A stretch of 64,000 bases of DNA from Glebionis coronaria (taxonomy: Eukaryota > Streptophyta > Magnoliopsida > Asterales > Asteraceae): the NCBI GenBank assembly GCA_025667525.1, contig CM046877.1, positions 26,502,737 through 26,566,736 of the forward strand, read 5' to 3'. The notes beneath the pieces were generated by a model. It saw only the letters and a list, made by a program, of their open reading frames with translations, did no database searches and was not told the origin of the DNA. Each line of letters begins with the position of its first letter. Position 1 is the stretch's first letter. Shown here in pieces: positions 12,025 to 24,278 of this stretch. The translations under genes and the position numbers were made by a program.

Positions 12025-12499
12025 TATATTTAGAATTTAGTAAGACAGATCTTATCGTCAACTGAAAGAGAACTTTAATAAATATGGTGATACTGTTGAG
12101 TCCTTTCTGGGTGAGAGGCAGATAACTACCTGGTTTGAGATAAAGCTGACATAGGAATACGTGAAGTAAACATGGCGACTTTTTACTAAATGTGTTCGTC
12201 TGTAACCTCACATAATGATTACTGTGTGCTTAATCTGAATAATAATCTAGTGTGGTGACTGAATTTTAATGATCTGATTCATGCGTGGCATAATAGAACG
12301 GGTATACCCCTTTCTGAAAGGTACCCTGAACTTCTGAGGGCCTGGTTTAGAACATACTGGAGTTATGAGTTCTGACTCGTATTTTGGTGGATGAATCTGG
12401 ATAAGGCTGGAAAGTTTTGGTAACTATTAGGATCGGCGGACCGGTTAAATTACTGACCTTCGTAATTCTGATCACGTCCGTACCGGAGTTCCGATGGTT
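12025..12499 (-). other. Unreadable remnant, gypsy interior
   Basis: Between the RT pseudogene and the Cassandra LTR. By position it should be protease or gag. Short minus-strand frames only; nothing recognisable. Confidence 0.35.
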
Positions 12500-12754
12500 A
12501 GGCAAATCCCACATCGGCTGTGGCCAGGAGAGATCCATGGTTCATAAGATAACAGTCGCCTTCTCATGACACAACGCGTTTTGTGGTCTACTGCAAGTGG
12601 GGTTCTTAGGAACTGGCAGTTAAGCGTGCTCATGTCAGAGTAGTACTAGGTTGGGTGACCAGCCGGGAAGTACTTACAAGAGGGCCACAAAGCAAAGCCG
12701 TGAGCCTGCGGGCAAAGCGGACAATATTGTAGTCTGAGTAGGCGGGATGTTACA
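12500..12754 (+). repeat. Cassandra 5' LTR, truncated by 11 bp
   Basis: Identical to 12852-13106. The expected first bases TGTGACACCCC are replaced by gypsy-derived sequence ending ccgatggtt. Confidence 0.9.
12600..12685 (+). ncRNA. 5S rRNA-derived domain in the Cassandra 5' LTR
   Basis: Contains cagttaagcgtgct (box A type), gagtagtact (intermediate element) and gggtgacc...gggaagt (box C region), in the order and spacing of the plant 5S gene. The 5' part of 5S is diverged, so this is a Pol III promoter-bearing derivative and not an rRNA gene. Confidence 0.85.
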
Positions 12755-12756
12755 AG

Positions 12757-12767
12757 TGGTATCAGAG
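12757..12767 (+). promoter_or_regulatory. Cassandra primer binding site
   Basis: TGGTATCAGAG, 2 bases after the LTR end, complementary to the initiator tRNA-Met 3' end. Confidence 0.85.
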
Positions 12768-12823
12768 ACACTCTTGAGCCGTTCGGGATGGTGGGGCAAA
12801 CCTCATCGAGGACGATGAGTCCC

Positions 12824-12839
12824 GAAGGGGGGGGGGTGA
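12824..12839 (+). promoter_or_regulatory. Cassandra polypurine tract
   Basis: A run of ten G after GAA, ending just before the 3' LTR at 12841. Confidence 0.8.
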
Positions 12840-12840
12840 T

Positions 12841-13106
12841 TGTGACACCCCAGGCAAATCCCACATCGGCTGTGGCCAGGAGAGATCCATGGTTCATAAG
12901 ATAACAGTCGCCTTCTCATGACACAACGCGTTTTGTGGTCTACTGCAAGTGGGGTTCTTAGGAACTGGCAGTTAAGCGTGCTCATGTCAGAGTAGTACTA
13001 GGTTGGGTGACCAGCCGGGAAGTACTTACAAGAGGGCCACAAAGCAAAGCCGTGAGCCTGCGGGCAAAGCGGACAATATTGTAGTCTGAGTAGGCGGGAT
13101 GTTACA
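12841..13106 (+). repeat. Cassandra 3' LTR, complete
   Basis: 266 bp, TGTGACACCCC to GGGATGTTACA. The 5S-derived domain lies at about 12952-13037, 352 bp after the copy in the 5' LTR. Confidence 0.92.
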
Positions 13107-16100
13107 ATATTGGTCCTCCAAGTTTAAAGAAATGACACTTTATACCCTTGTAAAACTCAAATATACAAGCTTGGTCCCTAAAGTTTGGTCAGTGAACAAG
13201 AATAGCCCTTGAAGTTTGGATCATTGCAAACTAGTCCTTATTTCAAGTTAATAAAGATGCAAGGACCAAAATTGCATTTCATCAAAGTATTTACAAAGGA
13301 ACAGCCTAATTTTCTGCCAGAAGTTGTGAGGGGTTGAATGATACTTTTGCTAAAAATCTGGGGGTCATATCTCGTCAAACAAAACCCAAACCCACCTATC
13401 TTACCCGTCCAGCCTACCACTTAACCCACCTTAACCTAAACTTAAAACCTTAACCTGACCCAAAGTTTAAACTTAAACTTTTTATACTAAAACGCGATTA
13501 ACACAAAGTTAATCCCTAACTTGGATTAAAGCATACACTGTTCACCCCAGAACCCTAGAAATTTACCCAGATTCAAATTTTTACAAAACAAAAGGTAAAT
13601 TACAGTTACCCACATACCCACATGGGTAATTTACCTCTAAGGAAACATACCCACATGGGTGGTAGCCTTCCATCTCATCACATGGTCCTATCCAGTCACA
13701 CGAACCTCGCGTCACTTTCATCTTTTTAGAGGTTGGACAATATCAATGGTTTGGATTGTTATGCGTGATCAACAAAGCAAAGATTGAAGGCCAACAATAG
13801 TTTGCAGAGTTGTACATCTCACATGGGTTCGACATTGACCAAGATCTCAATATTCAAATTAAGCATCCAACTAGCATCTTCAGAGATTCGACAAGGGTGT
13901 TTTTGGGATTTCACAATTAGGTTTAGGGCTTCTAGAAGTCTTTTCATTCATGTATATAAAGCAAGAGTTTAGGCATAATGTATTTGTTCCAAATTTTCAT
14001 TCTCTTAGCTTTGTAAACAATACAAGTTTTTAATGAAGTGTTGATTTGATTTCCATGTTTTTACCTTCTAGTTTTAATTTACTTGTTATTTAAAAATCTA
14101 TCCTTTTAAATTATTTGCAAAAATTTATTTTTCATGTTTTTTTCAAAATGTTTTCAAAAGAAATTTTGTTAAAGTTCTTGAAGATCCACCTTATTAATTT
14201 GTTTTTCTAAATTTACTTGACACCTAATTTTTGAAGAAAGTTTTAATTTGTGTGTTAAGTTTCTGCTCACTTTAAAAGTTCACTTACAAAATAATCTGTT
14301 TCAAATTCCCTTTTCACAAAAAAACAACTTTTGTGTTTATGTTCCGAGTAACTGTTTAAACAGCTATGGTGATAGCTAATTGACAACTAGTTGTTGCTTT
14401 TGGTCTGTTTGGAATTGGATTTTTCTTTGTTTGTTGGTGTGATTCAAAACAGTAAGAAAGAAGACCAAGAATGTCTTTTGTAGACTTTCCCTTGGACTGT
14501 GTAGTCCAAGGGTTTGTTCCCTTTACATAAGCCCTCAACAACCACTCATAAGCCAAAGTTTCCAATAGCTAATTATGGAGATGACATAACAGCCATAGCT
14601 TGATTTGGATGTAAATCAAGCACGAAAATCTTGAATCACCATCTCTTCTCTGTTTGAATGTCTTTGTGCCTCTTTGAGAAATTTCTTGCCATGAATGTTT
14701 TAACATTAACTCTTAGTTGTTTAATGGTAATATTATCTTATGCTTTTTAGTTGATATATGTGGGTGTTTTATGTTCTAGTTCACCATTTGGTCAAAAACC
14801 TTTCTTAAAAAAATTGTACAATCAGTAAAAGGGGTGTTTGGTTTTGCTTTAGAAAAGTTGTGGGTGACACACAACTCACCAAAGTGGCCTGCACATTTTA
14901 GTTTAGGATAACTTAGTTTAAATCTGAGTTTTGTTTGGAGTTTGTAGCATAATTTGTGGATTTGAAAAGTTTTCTGAAAATCTGTCATGTCTTTAAATGT
15001 TTGTATGTTGTCTAAGATTTTATTGTAAATGACTAGTAATTGTAAGTTAGGGTGATTATAGTTGTTGCTTGAATTGAGGTATGGAATTCTGCTATCCTAA
15101 TGGGTTGTGTCACGAAGGTGTCTTTACGATTAAACCTTCGTTTACTCGAAGCATGAAAAATAAAATCGATTTGATGGTGTCCTAAGGAACTAAACCACAA
15201 AACCTTAATGATCTCACCCAACACACCTCTACACACTTCCCATTGTAACCATCTCATTCTCCAACTGAGCACGAATATGGACATGCACTTAAATCCTGTT
15301 TCATAACCCTCTAAGAGAGAAACCATAACTTTCTATTCAAGGCGGCACCACCTCTAGGTTATATAGGCAAAGCTACTCTAACGTCATCGTTGCTAAGACG
15401 CCTCAAAAGCTTTGTTAAGAGAAAATATCATCCTTTCTCGAAAACGTCGTGCTATCAATCTATACATGAGTCATTTTTATCAATAGCACATTCTACCAAT
15501 TAATGACTTCGTTATTACCCATTAAACTTGGAGATAGAAGCACTAAATTCAGTCGTGTTTCCATCACTAACTGATTCACATACGGTTTCAGACTCATGCC
15601 TCTAGCATCTCTCAATAAGTCTCTCGCCAGAGGCTTAATGGAGAATTTTTGATAAACTACTGCAATGCTTATCGATCTCATCACACTCACCAAATCTCTC
15701 GTCGGAAACTTGGTAGTGTCACAATCAAGTTTCTAGCTTACTTGACAAACATTTCACTAACGATCGTTCTCACATATTTCTACACATTCCATCACAAGTT
15801 AATCATGAGGTTTTAGATAGCTAATCCTCTTAACCTCTTATATTGCCACAACGAGGCAATAGAACAACCTCCTCTTACACACTTGTTTCTCACACGTTCA
15901 AGAAACAACTCATTATGTATGAGTTTAGTGGTTTACCGACTTGTGAAATTTTGTATGATTTTCATATGTATTTGTAGTTCTCGTTATCTTGATTAAACTA
16001 CTCGAGGGACAAAAGGAAAATCCATGATCATAGTGATCAGTTATGATCATAGTGATCAGTTATGATTATAGTTCTATCCAATATAAGCGACATAAGGTAA

Positions 16101-17368
16101 CGGTTTCAACTATTGTTGCTTACCAAGTTACCCTTTTTTTATCAATCACATACACATGAAAAGCTATACACGAATTCCTTTTTGTAAAGTTCAAACTAAC
16201 CTCTTCATAAGATCCACCATAAATCTCAATATTAAATTTATAACGGAAAAAGGTTCACATTATAAAGGATGCCTTGACTCGGTCACTCATTATGTTTTGC
16301 TAGCGGACACTGATCAATAATCATTTGATTTTCTATTAGGATCAACGTTTGTCCGGTATATACCATCAATTCACAAACGTAGCCAAACATGATGTGTGGT
16401 TCCACTAACTAGGATCCACCCTCAAACACCCACAAATGAATTAGGCTATTCACGTTTCGAACTCTCTTCTTAGAGCCTCGACACTTTCTTTTCCATATTG
16501 CATTGAAACAACAAAATGTAAACAATGCAACAAATGTATGTGAGTATACACCTAGTTTATATCCATTGAAAGTTCATATATACATACGAGCATTTGGTTT
16601 AATCACTCACCGATACAAACGCAATACGAATTCAACAATTTCACATACAAAATATTTCTAATTCTAGACGCAAGATAAAAGTTTCCTTCTTAAACTCTTT
16701 ATATGTAATGTAACATACTTTTGAGATAATAATCTTCTGAGATAAAGACTTACCTCTAATTTCAATCAGTGTCTCAACTAAGGCTCGATTACATGCATGT
16801 TCTAAAAGTAGACTTTTGTTCTTGTTTTCTTTTAATTTTCGAATAACATAAACCAACAAGTTTCCAACATGAAACTCGTTCTACAAATATATAATCTGCA
16901 TGCATCAACGTACTGACATAATTGTTACACTAAACAATTTATACACTTCTAGAATTGTAATGTTTTTCCAATTTGTTAGTATATGTTGGTGTAGTCATTT
17001 GATGTGTCATTAACCCCTTTCACAGCAACATGTGTAATTCATATTAAATCAAATAAACTACGTAATTCTCAATACCAAAATTGCATAAGCATGATTTCAC
17101 TGCATCATTTTTATAACATGGATAGATATTATGGAGTTTTACCAAGCATACATCTTCACTTTGTTCTTTTTTTTTTGGCAGTTAACAACCGACATGTTGT
17201 TAATGCAGAATATCATTATATTTTGCTACATACTACCACAAGTTCCAAACTAAGACTCCAATTCATTTAGTTTCATAAACTTCTTACTAAGAGATAAGTT
17301 ACCCATATGAAAAATTGAACACCTTTTAAGATTGTTGGATATTATTAGAATATCCTAATCGTTATATA
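13107..17368. other. Unassigned intergenic DNA
   Basis: No gene or terminal repeat pair is recognisable. 13560-13700 has repeated cccacatgggt motifs. 15033-15720 has two minus-strand frames of 97 and 66 codons (15033-15326, 15493-15693) that look like decayed coding sequence but match no family I know. 16021-16071 is a short tandem repeat. A sequence starting TGTTGGATATT at 17334 looks like a copia-type LTR start but has no visible partner. Confidence 0.4.
16021..16071. repeat. Short tandem repeat, 22-bp units
   Basis: atgatcatagtgatcagtt is present twice in succession with a decayed third unit. Confidence 0.75.
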
Positions 17369-17377
17369 TCATTCATT
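17369..17377. repeat. Target-site duplication, left (MULE)
   Basis: TCATTCATT; the same 9 bases occur at 54114-54122 outside the opposite terminal inverted repeat. Confidence 0.75.
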
Positions 17378-17866
17378 TTATATAGGGTTAATATACACAA
17401 AAGTTACTAAAGTTTGCCAAAAAAAATCGATTTGGTTACTATAGTTTAAAACCTAACAAATAGGTCACTTAAATTTTGATTACCAGTAATACATGTTACC
17501 CCGTATGTTTTAACCTTTTGTAGCCAGTTAAATGCCTACGTGACACAAGCTTTTTTTCTTTTTCTTATTATGAATTATTTAAAATCACACATTCTTGCTC
17601 ACATTATACATTTAATAAAATAAAAAATAGTTCATCAAATACTCCTTCTTTCTCAGATTATATATATATACAGAAACACAAAAATGCAATTATCCTTTCA
17701 CTTTTCTTTCTCTCATCATAACCAACATCACCGCTTTCTCTCATCACCACCCACTGTACCTACCATACCAATCTCCGAACATCTTTGGTTCTTCAGATCT
17801 GGGCCGCCACTGCCGTCGATCTAACACAACGACAATCGGGTCCGCCGAACCAACAACACCCACTAC

Positions 17867-17871
17867 ACGCG
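17867..17871. repeat. Target-site duplication, left (outer gypsy)
   Basis: ACGCG, repeated at 53308-53312. Confidence 0.85.
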
Positions 17872-20800
17872 TGTAAAACCTGTTAATTTCAGGTTTTGAC
17901 TATGCACGTCACCTCATGATATCTATATATATTAACACCTTTGCATGAAATCTTTTGAGCAATCATATGCATCATACATGAGCATACATTATTTTAATCA
18001 TCAGAACATGAAAACATTGGATCACATAGCATTATATTATGATTATGAGTATCTAATCAAAAGGAGACAGCCACATTTGTATGACTACATTATATGAGCA
18101 TACGGGACAGTAAACAATCACTTCTTTTGGGATATTTAAGTCACCTGAACACATGATCATAAGCATTCATCATATTGATTTATAAAAATCCAAACTCATG
18201 ATCACAATTAATAACATTCACCTAAGAACTATTTTAAGCTTTAAAATATATACTTATATATTTTTTTCTCACCTCATGAACGATACTACGATACGACATC
18301 AACTGCTATTTATTATTAAACATTACAATTAACTATTCTAACTTGTTTAAATTAAGTTGTCTTGCTTTATATAAAGTAAATTATACTCTCATTTAATTAC
18401 GACTATACTTTCACCAAGGATCCCAAAACTTAACCAAAATCGACCTAGACTTAAACCTACTCATAGAATACCATACCTAAACACCTAGTAACTATACTTA
18501 GACACTAGATTTAAACCTAAAACTATCTTAGACTCATTAACTAGCCGAATATATACCCCATACACAACTATACCTACTTGTAACCTTTATCAAATATACA
18601 TTTGACTTTCTAGACTTTGTACAACACACTCTCATTAAACCATACACTATTTAGCTCACTCCTTCCCTTTTGACTAGCCAAAACCGTCAGCTATATCCCA
18701 AAACCAAGACCTTATGTACATTTTTGCATTTAAGGAAGGTACTAACTAATATCTAGACTTAGATATTCAAATGCTTAACACAAAGACACCTAGCACTCTC
18801 TTCCTTACCTTAGACGTGTGAGAGACCCACACCACACAAGCAAAATGCAATGTACAACACTTTCCTTAATGACAAACACTATACAACACCATTTTGTCCC
18901 CTTGGCTTGCACATATGCGACGGTATGAGACTACAAAGGGGTCAAGTGTACATTTTGCTCATTAAGACTTGGTACTAACATAATACACAACAAATCACCT
19001 CATATCTTAGTAAACTCTCCCTCTTGTCGTGGAATTTCCCTAAGCCACATACACAAGCCCTAACTTGATATTTATCAAACACTTGAACTTCACTTTCTAC
19101 TTACACATCCATATTCGGATATCTCTTCACAAAACGCCTAGACAAAACCAAAGCATTTACTCCTACAAGTTATTGGTCTTCTCAAGCATTTAGTGCAAGT
19201 TTACACAAGATATTTAGCATTCAAGACGAGCCAAGACCATCCTAGGTCACGTCTAAGAAGAACCCGACGCCTAGAAGTCTTAGTTCCATAACCATTTGCC
19301 ACTTTTTCTACAAACAAGTAAGTACAAGACTTCCATGACTCAATTTCAATCTTTTCTTATTCCTCATCACACATCATGCATGTAAAAGCTTAGGAAACAA
19401 ATCCATGTTTGCATGCACACGTAAAACTATCACGAATCAAACCACAAACACCCTATAAGCCCACGGCTTATTAAGTTTCGTGGGTAGATTCACTAGAAAT
19501 CCTTAGATTAGGAAGAACTAGTTGGACACCTTGCTTAAAAGAAACATAGATAAGCCTTGACTAGTAAATAGGTGTTATAAACAAACAATGAACCCGCTTA
19601 TTATTAAGCCGAGTGTAACCCTAATGTATTAAGACCATTTAAATGAGCACAAGTTGATTAGGAGTAAAGGACTTATTGGTAAGTTGGTACCCTAGATAAG
19701 CTAACCAATATAAGCCCATAAGTTATATAAGCCGAGACATGAAAGCTTATATAAGCCAAGTCACTTAAGCCTAAAACATATATAAGCCCACTTATAAGCC
19801 TAATAAATAAGCCCATAAGCCCAAGAAGTAAATTTAGAGTAATTAACATACTTAGTGAAATCACTAGTTACTTATACAAGCCCAAAGGTTAGGTCCATTA
19901 ATCCAAACTGTGACCCTATTGGGCCAACCAAGCCCAAAACCATTTTTGGAGACTTTTCGTGCCTTAGTTGTCATTTGGTGAAAGTTATAGTCAAAATTGT
20001 AACTTAATAAAACATGTTTATAATTTTTGTGACCCTTAAGGAGTATAAGGACCAAATTTGCCATTTATAAAAGTATAGGGTGCGTTTGTGTTGAAACCGT
20101 GAGCTAAACAAAACCACAAGGACTATATATGCCATTTTTGAAACTTAATACAAGCCCTAGCTTTCTCTTTAAACATTTCGAGACTTCAAGGACTATAAGT
20201 GTCACTTCTGAAACTTGCTACAAGCCCTAAAAACTCTATTGTAAGTTTTAGAGACTTAAAGGACCAAATGTGTCATTTGGGAAACTTATTACGAACCCTA
20301 TGTCACTTTTTGTGCTTCAAATAAATATTTTCGAAACATTAGGGACTAGTTGTGCCATTTTGGAAACTTAAAACAAACCCTAGCCCCACATTAATTGTTC
20401 CAAGACTTAGGGGGGTGTTTTGTCGTTTCCTCAAAGTTTTTATAAGCCCTAGGGGCATTTTTGAAAATAAATATAACGGACAAGGACTGACGACGCAATA
20501 TACTTAACGAACGAAACTTTAAAGGTTATTTTTGTAAGTTATTATACTACAAGGACCCACGTGTAAATTTAATTTAATTGAAGGTATTAATAAATTATTT
20601 TATTAATAAATTAAATTAAGTCATTTTAGATAATTAAATAAATTATTAAGATTTATTTACGAAACCTTATAAACCGCCAAATCACATTAAATATATTTAA
20701 TGCCTTAAGAAAATTAATAGACTATTAATTTCCTACAATTATTTAAATTAGATAAAAATCTATTTATTTAATTCCCTTTTATTTTATAATCTAAATATAT

Positions 20801-21756
20801 CTTTAGAGACTAAAAATATATTATATGTTTATGGCAGCACATTATAAATTGAAATACTTAAACCATCGTAACAACTTATTAATTCGTGATCATGCATTTT
20901 CATCGGTACATTTATCATGCATTATTTTGCATCTACTAAGTCACTTAAATTACTTAGGTAACTTCATCACTTCGTGATCATACTGTGCCAGTTTATTTAG
21001 TGATATCATCCCTACATCAATACCACTAAGGTGAGTTTATGGCCCCATCTTTACTGTTTTATAACTGGGGGAGAAAACATACAAAAACTATATATATATG
21101 CAAACATGCACAGACAACAGACAACAATTTATTGCCTATTGTTTGCCCCATTCCCGTGGACTGTAATAGTTAATAGTGTAGCGCGAAATGTATGAATAGA
21201 TCTATTCGGGTATTGACAACACCCGGCCTGCGTGACTTGCTATCACGAAACACTTAGGCCAAGCAACAGGTTTATTTCATTGTCGGACTGAGGGAAACAT
21301 CATCATGATAGACCCAAATGGGCGTACTGAGCATCATGTCTAGCTTCTATTACAGGGCAGTAGGAACTACTATAGTATTGGGTTGTGATTGTCCTACTAT
21401 GACCGTGGTGTTTGGCATATCAGTAATTTATTTATTTAATTAAACCTGTGAATTCACCAACCTTGTGTTGACCCCCACATTTTACTTTATATGTTTTCTC
21501 AGGAAAATAAGCAGGTTCATGCATTGGATTCCAGCATTATAGGAAGCATCATGTTTACCATCGGGCTGGAATATTTACTTCAGTTTTATAATAAATATGG
21601 TTTTTCAGACAAGATACTAAGTGTGTAAAATTAATTCATGTAATATGTTTCAAATGACTATTATGATCATTGCTCTATATACTGTGTGCTATCGATCCAC
21701 CCAAGTAACACCCCAAGTACTATTCCGCTGCATTTGACCATAATGGGGGTGTTACA
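17872..21756 (+). repeat. 5' LTR of the outer gypsy element
   Basis: 3,885 bp, TGTAAAACCTG to GGGGGTGTTACA. 19510-21756 is present again, in pieces, at 44461-45698, 50131-50484 and 52651-53307. In two sampled stretches the copies differ at about 2-3 % of sites. It has no coding capacity of its own. Confidence 0.9.
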
Positions 21757-21760
21757 GAAA

Positions 21761-21773
21761 TGGTATTAGAGCA
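21761..21773 (+). promoter_or_regulatory. Primer binding site of the outer gypsy
   Basis: TGGTATTAGAGCA, one mismatch to the initiator tRNA-Met complement, four bases after the LTR. Confidence 0.8.
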
Positions 21774-22109
21774 TAGTTATAGAGAACCAGATCAATAATA
21801 AAAATTTTAAAATATAATAATTTTAAACTGGACTATAACTGAAATTTTAAAATCAATGAAATAAAAAGAAAGATGATTTTTGGGGAACTTTTATAAGTTA
21901 AGGCATATAGCATATAGAGCATGCATATTATGTGAACTAAGCTCACACTGATTTATAACCTTTGAGTTAATAAATCACCTAAGTATCTACTCATACTTTT
22001 AACAAGCATAGTTAAAAGACTTAAACCGCATCGCATATGCATTTTGAAAACTTTTTGAATTGTGTAAGCTAAAAACTTACTCAACTTTGAAATGTTATTT
22101 TCAGATATC

Positions 22110-23006
22110 ATGACGACACCTACCATTGTGACTACTTTCGAGGAGCTCATGGTTCCTACCATCGCACCATTATCACCGACATCGGTACTTGCTGGACCTG
22201 CATCCGACACAGAGTCCAGAGGTGACCAGGCAAATGGAGTCATTGTACTTTTAGATTCTTTTACCCCATCACCACCTACTGTATCTCCTACTTCACCACT
22301 ACTAGTCGTACATGCATCTCCTCCTAGAGAGGTGGATTAGGTTGTACCTTCTTTACCACCCTTGCCACCATCTTCTACACTTCGCTCTTACCCCGCCAGT
22401 GCCTTTCCACCTCGCAAGAGGAGGCGTGACTCTATTCTCGACTCGACCTTCGAGATAGAAGAGGGTTCGGGAGCTGGACAGGCTAGTCTTGGCACTTTAC
22501 AGGCACAGGTCAACGCACTTGTAGCCCGACAGGCGCAGGATACTGCACTTATTCATGCCCTACTACAGGCGGACCAGCAGGGTCGCGCCGTACTTCAGGA
22601 GAGATTTAATTCTCTCTACTGGACTGTGGCTGGTGAGTCACACACCACTCAGAGTTCTTTAGGTATGACCCAGGGAACCATACAGTGGATGTTGGATGAG
22701 GTTTCTTACCTCCGTTATCGCCTAGCTTCGCTGAAGGGTCACTCGTACGAGACCTAGGCTGCCATACTCACACAGGAGGAGACTTTCAGGACCTTCATAG
22801 ACCTAGCAGATCTTCGTCACCAGGAAGTCACTACAGAGACGGGTCTTCTTCGGAGCGCCGATACTGCACGCCAACATCAGTTGCTCGAGACTATGAGATT
22901 CTCCCGAGAGACCAGGAGAGCGATGATCCGCATGCAGGATGATCGTGCACCCACGCCACCAGCTGGACCATCCGCACCTGCAGGCAGCCATACTAGTGTA
23001 GGCTAG
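22110..23006 (+). pseudogene. Gypsy N-terminal ORF: Ser/Pro-rich plus coiled coil, two stops
   Basis: One reading frame of 298 codons from ATG 22110, broken by TAG at 22338-22340 and 22755-22757. The first third is Thr/Ser/Pro-rich. A basic PPRKRRR patch (near 22410, possible nuclear signal) precedes a long Ala/Gln/Leu-rich segment with coiled-coil character. Similar regions precede gag in many Asteraceae-type gypsy polyproteins. It lies about 383 nt upstream of the gag ATG once the Tat insertion is discounted, so it may be a separate ORF or a spliced-on leader exon. Both stops are one C-to-T step from CAG. No function is known to me. Confidence 0.6.
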
Positions 23007-23115
23007 ATTTCCTTATACATCATGGCAAGCATTGAGTTGCATCTGCATGATTTAGGTCTTTTGTACTTGTATTTTCATTTCAGTTGTATCCGTATCTTAG
23101 CACCTAACCTTAGTA

Positions 23116-23120
23116 GGTAG
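23116..23120. repeat. Target-site duplication, left (Tat element)
   Basis: GGTAG, repeated at 42127-42131. Confidence 0.85.
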
Positions 23121-23695
23121 TGTTGATGCAAAAGTTAGGTGATCCTTGCTAGACCCGAATTAGGCTTAATTCGGGTTGGCTGGACTCCGGCTCCTGCACC
23201 AAGTGAACTGGTTGGTTGGGATCCTGCACACTAAACAACACGCGTTAGGCTTACCGTGGGAATGTTTCCCACGATTAGACTCCGGCGTGAGAGTAAGTAA
23301 TCGGTTAGGATTTTATGTGAGTTGAGAGTATAGAACGTAATACCTTTGTGGAACCTTTGAGGGTTCCTTTTATAGGCAGTGAAACCCTAATGGGCTGTCA
23401 CTGATACTTCGGCCCCAAGGAAGAGAGAAGCACCAGAATTAGATTGATTGTTATCTTCTAATTATGGTGAGTGAATATCCTCTTCTTTGGAGCAAATCAC
23501 ATTCAGAGATAGAATATGATTCTTTCTAACCCTGCACCGGTCATGCCGGGCCGTGCGCCGCACACATGTGTGCGGTTACTGTTCATCCAAGCCCGTAAGC
23601 TCAAATGACATTACTCCCACCCATTCGTGATGGGCCGGATACGGGTAGTACCCGTGGGTCGGGCTCATGACCCGGCTGGGGACTATACGTCATCA
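23121..23695 (-). repeat. 3' LTR of the Tat element
   Basis: 575 bp. Read on the minus strand it starts TGATGACGTATAG and ends GCATCAACA. It differs from the LTR at 41552-42126 at 13 positions (2.3 %). Confidence 0.92.
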
Positions 23696-23711
23696 TGTCC
23701 CCCCAGTCTAG
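23696..23711 (-). promoter_or_regulatory. Polypurine tract of the Tat element
   Basis: The minus strand reads tagactggggggaca immediately before the 3' LTR, confirming minus orientation. Confidence 0.75.
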
Positions 23712-24084
23712 TTGTTACAACCATAGGCGTAACCTCTAGACTACCAAGATGCTCCCTGGACGTACCAAGAAAAATAGGGAATGAAAAGTTGTCCAAGAAT
23801 TTGTTTTGGCCGCACGTGGCAACCTAACTTAGGAATTTATTCCATTATTATCTCAGCCGCTCGTGGCGACCGAGACAAATTAAATATAGCATTGAATGTC
23901 AAGTCTTACGTAAGAGCCGCATATCCCGACATTAATAACTGTTCACCTGCCACTTTGACTGACAAAAGTGCAAACAGTCAGAGCCTCGAGCAGCGTAAAC
24001 GTCTGAGTCAGAAGTGACCCGTGGGTCCCGCCTGACGTTTCACTTGCCACTTGCCCCCTAACCACACGATTAAAAATAGTGGCA

Positions 24085-24094
24085 GACACGTGTC
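24085..24094 (+). promoter_or_regulatory. G-box in the antisense promoter
   Basis: GACACGTGTC, a perfect palindrome with a CACGTG core, 36 bp upstream of a TATA box and upstream of the antisense ORF. The G-box is a known plant bZIP/bHLH site; use here is inference. Confidence 0.5.
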
Positions 24095-24129
24095 ACACAT
24101 CCAACAGGCCATGACCCACGAGGCAACCC

Positions 24130-24137
24130 TATAAATA
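24130..24137 (+). promoter_or_regulatory. TATA box of the antisense ORF
   Basis: TATAAATA, about 150 bp before the ATG at 24279, on the strand opposite to gag-pol. A pyrimidine-rich leader follows. Confidence 0.6.
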
Positions 24138-24278
24138 AGCCACCCCTACGGCTGTGTGAAACACACAGTTCTTATCTCCATTTCTGCCATTAAAGCTTTC
24201 TTCTTAGCTTCAATCAATCACGCACGGATCCCTTCCTCCGTAGGTTAGAACACCACGCCCTTATATTTTTATTTAGTA

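Larger units (their letters stand above)
6829..12499 (-). mobile_element. Decayed minus-strand Ty3/gypsy retrotransposon
   Basis: The left edge begins TGTAACACCCC, a common LTR terminus; read on the minus strand this is an LTR end (...GGGGTGTTACA). At 9615-9660 the minus strand shows a purine tract (tagaggggaagaa) directly before TGTAAAACCC, a PPT/3'LTR junction. To the right are remnants of reverse transcriptase on the minus strand. The right side stops at the truncated Cassandra LTR at 12500, so the 5' LTR and gag are missing. Multiple frameshifts show it is dead and old. Confidence 0.7.
12500..13106 (+). mobile_element. Cassandra TRIM retrotransposon with 5S-rRNA-like LTRs
   Basis: Two direct repeats (12500-12754 and 12852-13106) are identical over 255 bp and flank an 86-bp interior with a Met-type PBS (12757-12767) and a G-rich PPT (12824-12839). 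Each LTR holds a stretch of 5S rRNA with its internal Pol III control elements, the defining feature of Cassandra TRIMs. It encodes no protein, so it must be mobilised in trans. The right LTR is complete (12841-13106, TGTGACACCCC...GTTACA). The left LTR lacks the first 11 bp and no TSD is visible. The orientation call follows PBS-to-PPT order. Confidence 0.93.

Noticed and set aside
12600..13037. A genuine tandem pair of 5S rRNA genes
   Set aside because: Only part of 5S is conserved, and the copies sit in LTRs with a PBS and PPT between them, which is the Cassandra structure.
6829..13106. One single element from the TGTAACACC at 6829 to the GTTACA at 13106, since ATAT lies on both sides
   Set aside because: The right end is clearly the Cassandra LTR. 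A 4-bp match in AT-rich DNA is weak, and a shared 5-bp duplication does not fit.
17334..17368. Start of a copia LTR (TGTTGGATATT...)
   Set aside because: No partner LTR, PBS or PPT could be found, and 54123 onward gives no matching end.
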